Of a DNA stretch of 64,000 nt, positions 56,901 through 64,000 are shown piece after piece. Numbering within the stretch: the stretch's first letter is position 1; every line of letters starts with the position of its first letter. Source of the stretch: Bullera alba (taxonomy: Eukaryota; Basidiomycota; Tremellomycetes; Tremellales; Bulleraceae); the NCBI GenBank assembly GCA_001600095.1, contig BCIX01000003.1:682001-746000 (forward strand), written 5' to 3'. The notes beneath the pieces are model-generated. The model was not told the DNA's origin, did no database searches, and worked only from the letters and a program-made list of their open reading frames with translations. The translations under genes were made by a program, and so were the position numbers.

Positions 56901-59895
56901 GCCGCTGTACGCTGATCCATCATCGGACATGAGGCCTCCAGTGATTGGCCCAGGGGTATTGCTCATACTGGACGAGACCGTCGATGCGCTGGATCTAGGT
57001 GGCAGAGGGAACAAACTCGAGCCTCTGGGCGACGATGGTCCGGTCGTTGTGCCACCCGAGCGAAGGACGCCACTGCTGAGTCGTTGTATGACACTCGGTC
57101 GGCGCCGGGGCGGCGTAGCCGCCGTAGGAAAGAGGTTGGGCGATGGGGATCGAGCAGAGAACGGTTGATATGACGACGGACCAGTTGATGACAAGGTCGA
57201 AGCTCTCGCTCGACCCACCCTTCCCGTCGCTGTCTCCATCAGCGCGGAATGTCTGGTCGAAGCCGAGTTGATTGAAGAGATCGATGCCGCGGCGATTGAA
57301 GTCCTGGGCGATCGTTCGGGCGTATTGTCATTCAGGAATATCCTCCTATCGTTATCGGACAAGCCCAATAATGCGGTCCTAGGGCTATCTTGCATCACCC
57401 GGCTAATACTGGGTCTAGGGGAATTGACGTCCGAAGACGCTGAAGACGAGGGCCGCATTGTCTGCGAGCGCAAGTCGTCACTTCCACCCCGAGTGGAAGG
57501 TTGAGCAACGCCGAATTCGTCCACATCGCTACTCGGCTGACGGAACAGGGTTTGGCTTCGGCCTCGAGTGGTCGAGCCGCTTTTGGTGAACACGTTGCGC
57601 ATTTTGCCCAAGAGTACAGAGTTTCCAGAACTCGACCGGTGTGGCATACTGGGTCGCGCTTGGAGCGACGGGGTAGAGTGAGTCGGGTTGTATGCGCTCG
57701 AGACACCCTGTCCTGTGCCATTCGGTTCAGGCGAGCCAGGTGGTAGGTGCGGGTTCGAGGCGTTGATCGCCGACCTCACTCCGGGCTGGGGCAGCGGCGC
57801 GTCCGACCACGATCGCAGTCTGTTCGCATCCCTCAATACAGGTGGAGGTTGCAGGTCACCCTTTCCAGATCCCATCTCTTCCGCTTGCATCGACGTCGGC
57901 GTAGCTAGGCTTCCCGTCTCGGGCAAAGAGCCCAGGGGACTGGTGATGGATGATCGGGGGGATCTACGATTCTCCGTGCCGTCCATCCAGGGTCGCACTC
58001 CAGGTCCCCAGTTTGCGCCCGTCTCAGAGCCGTACAGTGTTTCCTCGTGCTCGGTGGGACTGGAGGACATCATCCAAGCGTCCTCTCTCCCGAGAAAGGG
58101 GGAACCCGAGTCAAGGTGGGGGAATTGCTGAAGCGAAGATGACGATGATGTCGCCGTCAAGGGTCTTCTATTGGCGATTGGGATCGGTCGAGATTCCACT
58201 TCTTGCTCGTCACGCTGAGATGTTGTCGATGTTCTCCGGGAGGTTGGTTCTCGACCTCTTGATGAACTTCGTCGCTGTCTGAAGAATGAACCAGATCTCT
58301 TCCTCTCCTCGTTCACAACGGTGTTTGGTGGTAGCTCCACTTGTACGCCAAGCTGAGATGGCCGTCTTGGACCGGTCCTCTCCCCTAGTTCCTCGTGGAG
58401 GCCTATACTCTCCCTACTCTTGCCCTTCTCAGTTTCAACCTTCAGAGCATCCTTCTCCTGGTCCATTGGCTTCAGCCGCCCTTCGGATTGTCGCCGCTTT
58501 ACCGTCTTCTTCACGCCAAACCAGCCCAACACTCCGGACGCCTTGATCGTGATATCCGGATCCAGATGCTCCATGTCGTCGGTATCCAACGTCGAGGTGG
58601 GCGTCTGCGGTCTGCTTTTCGGCGTATCACTCGCGACTGCGGTAGGTGCTTTGCCCAAAAAGCCCGACAAACTCCTTGCCCTGCGCACGCGCTTTTTGCC
58701 TTCTGCCACTTCGGCCTCGTCTGCTCCTGCGGCTCTGGGTAGACCGCTAGGTTCGACAAAGGCGATTCTTGGGGTGGGACTGCTTGTACGAGACGGAAGT
58801 GGGGAGGACACCGACTGAGTTTTGGACGGAACGGGAGGAGGCGGGCTAGTGGGATCTTCGGGGTTGGACGGACGTGATGGTAACCCGAGACCGATGGGAG
58901 AACCCTGCCTGCTGCTGTCCTTCCGTGTCGTTGATTGGGACGAGGTAGAGGCTCCCCCTGCTGATCTGCTTCTTCTGCCCGCAGTCACTCCGAGCGAACG
59001 GCTACTGGGCTCCCTGGGCGATTTGAGCAGCTTTCGCGGGCTCGAAGGGGTGATTACGATATCGGCAGGAACGGATGGTAGAGCTTTGGTGTCTTCGGGC
59101 GGCAGGGGAGGTAAAGGGCGATCCATACTTGATCGAGTGGACGCTGTCCGGGGGTATGGCTGCAGGTGAGCTCGATCAGGCTCTTCATTGTCGCTCGGTT
59201 CGAAATGCTGGTCCAGTGACGACCGGGGTATCGAGCCAATAGCCGCTGCGAGAGTCGGTGCTGCATCTCTATCGCTGGCGGTGCGAGAGAAGACGCGATT
59301 TGCAAAAGGGTTGCTCTGCTACACATGCTCAGCTCAAGCAGCTCGCGTGCGATGTAGCAAGGGATGTACTCACTGGATGACCTCCTGGATCGTGGATGAG
59401 CGAAGAAGACCGTGGAGGACCCTTGGTCAGGGGCTGAAGACGGACAGTCTCGGTAGAGTCATCCGTAGCTCCTCTACTCCGTCTTTTCGATCTGCTCTTC
59501 CAGTCCTTCACCGTGCTTTGGTCCGGTTTCCCATCAATAGCCAGGACCTCATCTTCTTCAATGCTGCCCCGCTCCAACGTGACGCCTTCCGATAAGGGAG
59601 GTTCCACCGCTCTTACATCGAGCTCGACATTCTCTTCCTCTTTACCCTTCATCAGATCCCGGCTATTCTTCCGTACAGACCCCGCCTGCGATTTCTTCGA
59701 CGGCGAGCCATTGGAGTTGGACGCTGGGAGGAGTGCCGCTGGGGAAGCAAAGCCGAACCATGACCTCCTCTTCGTCGCCTTTTGCGTCACCTCCAGGGAG
59801 GAAGGTCGATCTGTATCCTGCGTCTGAGAGTCGTCTCGACGAGTCGGGGTGGTAGGTCGCGATCTGGACGGACCAGCTTCTGCGTTGCCGTCCAT
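54000..59895 (-). CDS. SYT1: Sec7-PH ARF GEF, Syt1-like
   Basis: A 5.9 kb gene with about eight or nine exons, roughly 1,800 residues. Order: a long disordered Ser/Pro/Arg-rich N-terminal half (about residues 1-950), a Sec7 domain (KALMEIKEDESPEQWLEKVI, MDKFDFTHNALDVALRMLL), a PH domain (WKSWSVILTGSQLLFFKDPT, FRFIMPSGRQYLLQAADEQE), then a C-terminal helical/coiled part (ARNLATLTPFQRSTRDRITA, KIRNQRLDIAKHQIWIT) and a disordered tail. The catalytic glutamic finger is visible in the motif LPRETQQIDRIIEAFANRYE. Sec7 GEFs activate ARF GTPases; the Sec7-PH order with coiled coil matches yeast Syt1 and animal EFA6/IQSEC. The PH domain is interrupted by an intron near 55430. Identity as an ARF GEF is sure; the Syt1 label is probable. 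Confidence 0.88.
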
Positions 59896-61149
59896 CGTGT
59901 CGATGTGGGCTCACAGCGCATTCGCCATCTCTCTGGTGATGGAGACACGGCGGAAATGTCAGATGGCGAAGCCTATGAGAAGGAGATGACGCGAGCTGGT
60001 GACGTTGTTAATGGTCAACCGGGAAGATCGGTCACGTCGACGGTCGAAGATGGTGGATGCGTGGGCGTCCGTAGTCCGCGGAGCAAGCTCGTTTGGTCGG
60101 TGCTGCGAGACTGTTGTTCAGGAATGCGAAGGTGATAGCGCCTATTGTCGTTCTCGGACGAGGACAAGCTAGTGAGTCTTGTGCGAGATGAGCCGCGAAC
60201 GCTATCACCGACTCCGAGTACAAAGCCGGTCCAATTGTCGAGGGAGAGGCAGCGAAAGTGAAACGACTCTCGTAGCTGCGGGACCACGTTCCAGGCCTTG
60301 CATTGCCCACTCGACCACGTGGCTTCGCCTGCTCGTGAGCGGCGGCGATCGCCGACCAGCGGGTTAGCCAACACCAGCGCCCTTATGGCATGTTTGTAAT
60401 AACGCCTGCTAGCCGTGCCGTAAATTCGTAATGCAGATCTAATCAACAACGTCCGATGGCAGATCGAGCACGACGCCGTCTTTCGGGCCGTCTGAGTGTT
60501 TGCGAACTCTTGCGAGCTCTTCATCGCGAGGATGTTCACAGAGTCAAAGCTCCGCAACGTCTGCAGTGCGCTGCTAGCTGTCAAGCGAGTATAGCAGCGC
60601 GAAGCTGTGCATCCCCCTCGAGAACTCCAGCGCGGCTCGGTTGTGACCTGTTGTGACCCAGGATCGAGGAACGACTAGTGTCTCCGCATCATCGGCTACC
60701 AAGTTGCCACGAGAGAAACATTGCTCAACGGACGGGACAGTCGTTTATACCGGTACCATACGAGAACGGGGCAGTGTTGTTTGCTAATGAGCTAACTCTC
60801 GAGCTGTCTCACATGCTTGAATACGACTACCGGCGCCGGTTTGCATGACGACTCGACGAGGGCGTCGGTTGACAGAGTAAACAAGGAACAGACTGCCAAC
60901 TGGGGTATGAAGATGAGTATAAGTCAAAACGATATAACTCTGTCTATACCATCTCTTCTACTTCTTCTACATTACTGATCTCTCCATATCCGCTCTCGCC
61001 CACTGTCGTTACACCACCACTGTCATTACACCCACACGGTCTTTACACCCTCACTGTCACTACGCTCCCCTTCCGACTACTCCACCTCCCTCGCCCCTTC
61101 GTACCCTTCACTCCAAGAACATCAAGCACCCCCTCGACTTGACATCAAG
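59896..61149. promoter_or_regulatory. Divergent upstream region (Sec7 gene and secreted protein)
   Basis: About 1.25 kb separates divergent starts. The last 240 bases before the secreted protein ATG are C/T-rich with repeated CACTGTC..TACAC units (about 61010-61070: four similar copies of a CACTGTCATTACAC-like phrase). Open frames on the minus side of 60.0-60.6 kb overlap each other and lack family content. A TATA-like AGTATAAGTC lies at about 60918. Confidence 0.45.
61005..61070 (+). repeat. Short degenerate tandem repeat in leader
   Basis: Four imperfect copies of a phrase like CACTGTCGTTACACC, CACTGTCATTACACC, CACGGTCTTTACACC, CACTGTCACTACGCT follow one another just upstream of the secreted protein ATG. 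It lies in transcribed leader or core promoter; role unknown. Confidence 0.55.
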
Positions 61150-62452
61150 ATGCGATCGACACTGCTCACCCTACTGCCATTCCTAGCGGCCGCGCTCGCG
61201 GCGCCATACCCCCCTGGGCGACTTGGACTCCGATCCCTGACGGCAAGACAGAAATTGGACGGCCAGCCCTGTGTTGAAGATAGCGATTGCCTCGCAACTG
61301 CCTTCTGTAACGAATTCGGACATGGCATCTCCGCTTGCTTGAGCTACCGAGACTGTCGGGGACCTGGCCTGGCCTGTCCCTCTGGTCAAGAGTGAGAATA
61401 GCCCACCCCTTAGTTCTACACGGAGCAACGCTGATAGCTTTGGGGCTTTAGGTGTGTCTCGGGCCCTACGTTTGACAACATCTGCATAGACTCGACTTCG
61501 ACTCCTTCCTCCTCCGCCTCCTCCTCAGCTGTATCCGCATCGTCCGTCTCTTCGGCAGCATCGTCCGCATCGTCCACGGAACCCACTACAGTCCCCTCGT
61601 CCTCCGCCTCAGCGTCCGCTGAGCCGACCGCCGCTCCGTCGGCGTCGTCCACAACGTCCGCCTCCTCCGCGCCATCCCCATCTGCGTCTCCAGCGCCAGT
61701 GAACTCCACGTGCAACTTTGACGGCGACTGCGTCTCCACTGCGTACTGCGGCGACGCGGGCCTCTGCGTCGCTTATGAAGACTGCAGGGGCACCGTAGGG
61801 TCGTGTCCCGGTGGAGTGTGAGTAACGCTGCTCTCGTCGTCCTGGACCTTGCTGATATGGACTCTTCAGCTGCGTTGCCGGTTTGGACCCTATGCACTTC
61901 CAATGCGAGTTCAACCAGTCGTCATCTTCTACCTCCGCCTCCGCCTCTGCTTCCCTCTCCGCCTCTGCCTCGGCGACAGCTACAACCACCTCCGCAGTCT
62001 CCACCTCTTCGGCATCCAGCGTCACTGGCGCGCCCTCCGAGATCGCCTCTACCACTCCCGCTGCAAGCACTACGACTCCCTCCTCGCCCCCCGCTCAATC
62101 CGCCCCCGCCCAGGAGTCCGCGGTTGTCCCTCAGCCAGGTCCTCAACCGGCTCCTACGACCTCATCCTCTCCCGCCCCCGCCCCCACCCCCGCACCTAGT
62201 GCCGCTCCAGCGCCCAACTCGCCTCCGTCGTCGACCCAACCCCAGTCCCCAGCCCCTCAGGACATCGAGGAGGAGATTCTGGAACTCCTCCAAGAACTCA
62301 AGGAGGGCCAAGAGGAGTTGTTGGCGAAACAGGATGAAATCCTGAGTCAGCAGGCTGAGCTGGAGAGCAAGCAGGATGCAGAGGAGGCCAGCTCGTCGAG
62401 CCGCTTCGACGCCATTAGCGGGCTGTTGAAAGGCCTCAAGGGGTCAGCATAG
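61150..62452 (+). CDS. Secreted protein with two 8-cysteine modules
   Basis: Three exons (61150-61391, 61452-61817, 61870-62452) join in phase to 396 residues. Seen: a signal peptide (MRSTLLTLLPFLAAALA), then a cysteine module from about residue 37 with eight cysteines (QPCVEDSDCLATAFCNEFGH and YRDCRGPGLACPSGQECV), a Ser/Ala/Thr-rich linker of about 60 residues, and a second similar module (STCNFDGDCVSTAYCGDAG, YEDCRGTVGSCPGGVCV). A second Ser/Thr/Pro/Ala-rich segment of about 100 residues should be heavily O-mannosylated. The C-terminus is a charged heptad helix (IEEEILELLQELKEGQEELL, ILSQQAELESKQD). No GPI signal is obvious. I recognise no family; the layout suggests a cell-wall or secreted matrix protein that may oligomerise. 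Each module border falls at an intron. Confidence 0.85.
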
Positions 62453-62842
62453 AGAGTTTTGTAATGGTGTGTGGGAGAAGAGCCAGGCTCGTGACGCGTG
62501 ACGGATCAACGGACATTCATGTGCTCAGCACTACTGTACAGTAGACTACAAAGCACGACTAACTCAAGGACAATTCAGCAATTTTGGTATTTATGCAAAG
62601 GACATTTCCCGTACTTGTGCAGTCCTGTTCCACAGATGCATACTGAGCGAGGATGCCCGCTGTCACACCGGCTATCTCCACCGACTTGCCCGGCGTTTCA
62701 GACTCACTCGTTCGACGTTCGAGGCTGCCTCTGGCTGCCTGCATGTCGGATTGTTGTTGTATTTTACAAGCTACACAAGCTTCGGTGTCTGGTAATATCT
62801 CTCGTCAAGCTTTGAATCCGAGTCTTGGACTGCTTCTTGAAC
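62453..62842. other. Spacer between secreted protein and thioesterase
   Basis: A 390-base region with tandem orientation. Small open frames (for example a plus frame near 62653) look like chance. The thioesterase promoter is presumed here. Confidence 0.35.
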
Positions 62843-63765
62843 ATGGCGTGCCGCAATTTCGTCCAGAACGTGAGCGTTCTCACTGCTCCAGAACGATGGG
62901 ACATCGCAAGTTCACTGACTACGAATTTAGGCTTGGAACTCGACTCTCTCCAAGGGCGGTAAGTCCAGTCCCCCCTCCTTTCAGTCCATGTCTCATCAAT
63001 GTAGGCCACGACGCGAATGTCTTCTCAAATGTGAGCTCGGACAATGCCCATCCGCCAGTAGGAGATGTATAGCTGATGAAGACCTAGCTCAAGCTGGTGT
63101 CGGCCAAGCCGGGATATCTAAAGGCTCTGCTGCCTGTGGAGAAGCGGCATCTCAATAACCACCAGGCGAGTCTCACCTCCTTCCTCCCGAATCAGAATGA
63201 TCGCTGTGACTTGAGGGGTCGGCTGAGACTACAGTAGACTGTCCATGGGGGTGTGTTACTGAGCGTAAGTCGGGCGAAGGTTCAGTCTGGTAACGACTAG
63301 GACGTTGCTCGGGCGACGCTGACCCGATGTAGTTGACGGACACTATGACATCTCTCGCTTTAGCGACAATGGGTCTGACCTCGCCTACCGGCGTTTCAGT
63401 TAATATCTCAACCGAGTTCGTTCGGCCCGGAGGAAGAGAGGGCGAGGAGTTGATCGGTATTGGTGAAGTCGTCAAGATCGGTGAGTCACCTCCAACCCCT
63501 CATACCCTCCAGTACCTCATAAAGCATGCTACACCGCTCAGCACTGTATCCACCAACAGTTCACGGAAAAGCATGCGCACAGGAGTCTGACACGATCGTA
63601 GGCCGGACACTGGCCTACACCCGAGTCACGTTCTACACCCCAGACGACAAGGTCGTCGCGTATGGCAGTCATACGAAGCACATGGCGAAATCGAAACAAG
63701 TGACGGCGTTCTCGAAAGACGGACAGGAGGAGATCCCGCTAGATCCAGCGCAGGCAAAGTTGTAG
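62843..63765 (+). CDS. Hotdog-fold acyl-CoA thioesterase, ACOT13-like
   Basis: Seven exons (62843-62869, 62931-62958, 63005-63030, 63088-63165, 63238-63264, 63333-63480, 63602-63765) join in phase to 165 residues. The PaaI/ACOT13 family hydrolyses acyl-CoA thioesters. Seen: LLPVEKRHLNNHQTVHGG, containing the conserved Asn and His-Gly-Gly, then LLSLTDTMTSLALATMGL with the catalytic-site Asp, VSVNISTEFVRPGGREGEEL as the hotdog beta-sheet, and YTRVTFYTPDDKVVAYGSHT. Four exons are only 26-28 nt. The intron after 63165 has a GC donor (CAG|GCGAGT). The start is the only ATG that keeps the frame of this chain; residues before LVSAKPGYLK are poorly conserved. The end reads LDPAQAKL. Confidence 0.85.
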
Positions 63766-64000
63766 TGTTCCCGCAGGGAACAAGTACATAGAAACCAGAT
63801 CGTCCCAACGTGCAGCTCGAGATGCCGTTGGACAAAGGGTGACATCCTGGCCGACTCATCTTACTTTTTGCTCCGTACCCGTCACAAACCCCTCATACCC
63901 TACCACTTCACGGCGACCGGATACATGTCCATTGTCAGGCGTACAAGACACCCGAGTCTGATATTAAATTACTCATATGACACAGTGTAGAGACGAAGAT
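63766..64000. other. 3' end of window, nothing recognised
   Basis: About 235 bases beyond the thioesterase stop. A/T-rich in the last 50 bases (TATTAAATTACTCATATGAC). No gene is supported. Confidence 0.4.

Overview
The window is nuclear DNA from a basidiomycete, most likely a tremellomycete yeast related to Cryptococcus. The evidence is: many short introns (mostly about 45-95 nt, donors usually GTGAGT, branch sites like CTNAC), compact mixed-strand genes, a urease accessory UreG with a histidine-rich N-terminus, and an SRA-only DNA-methylation reader. I see no mobile element, rRNA, tRNA or CRISPR. Nearly every track ORF is one exon of a spliced gene, so coding regions were rebuilt by joining exons with matching splice phase.

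Layout, left part (1-24 kb): GET4 (+), a small zinc-motif protein (-), urease accessory UreG (-), condensin HEAT subunit YCG1/CAP-G (-) divergent from kinetochore NUF2 (+), a 3.6 kb gene-poor stretch, a polyglutamine-containing unknown (+), an SLC25 mitochondrial carrier (-) divergent from ESCRT-I VPS28 (+), two poorly resolved small genes at 20.8-22.1 kb, then an SRA-domain protein (+).

Middle (24-41 kb): a GH5 glycolipid hydrolase (+), acetylornithine aminotransferase ARG8 (-), PRA1/YIP3 (-) divergent from a DUF1308 protein (+), an intronless repeat protein (+), a mitochondrially targeted LEA-like repeat protein (+), a YCII-domain protein (-) and a VPS9-domain Rab GEF (+).

Right part (41-64 kb): TRA1 (-), the roughly 3,700-residue SAGA/NuA4 pseudokinase, fills 12 kb; then a SYT1-type Sec7-PH ARF GEF (-), a secreted cysteine-rich Ser/Pro-rich protein (+) and a hotdog-fold acyl-CoA thioesterase (+).

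Several genes belong to shared processes: membrane traffic (GET4, VPS28, PRA1, VPS9, SYT1), chromosome segregation and chromatin (YCG1, NUF2, SRA protein, TRA1) and mitochondria (carrier, ARG8, LEA-like). The most interesting points are the SRA protein and a nearby ACGCGT box, an ACGCGT box shared by YCG1 and NUF2, the mitochondrial LEA-like protein, the secreted two-module 8-cysteine protein, and extreme microexons (14-19 nt) with GC-AG introns.
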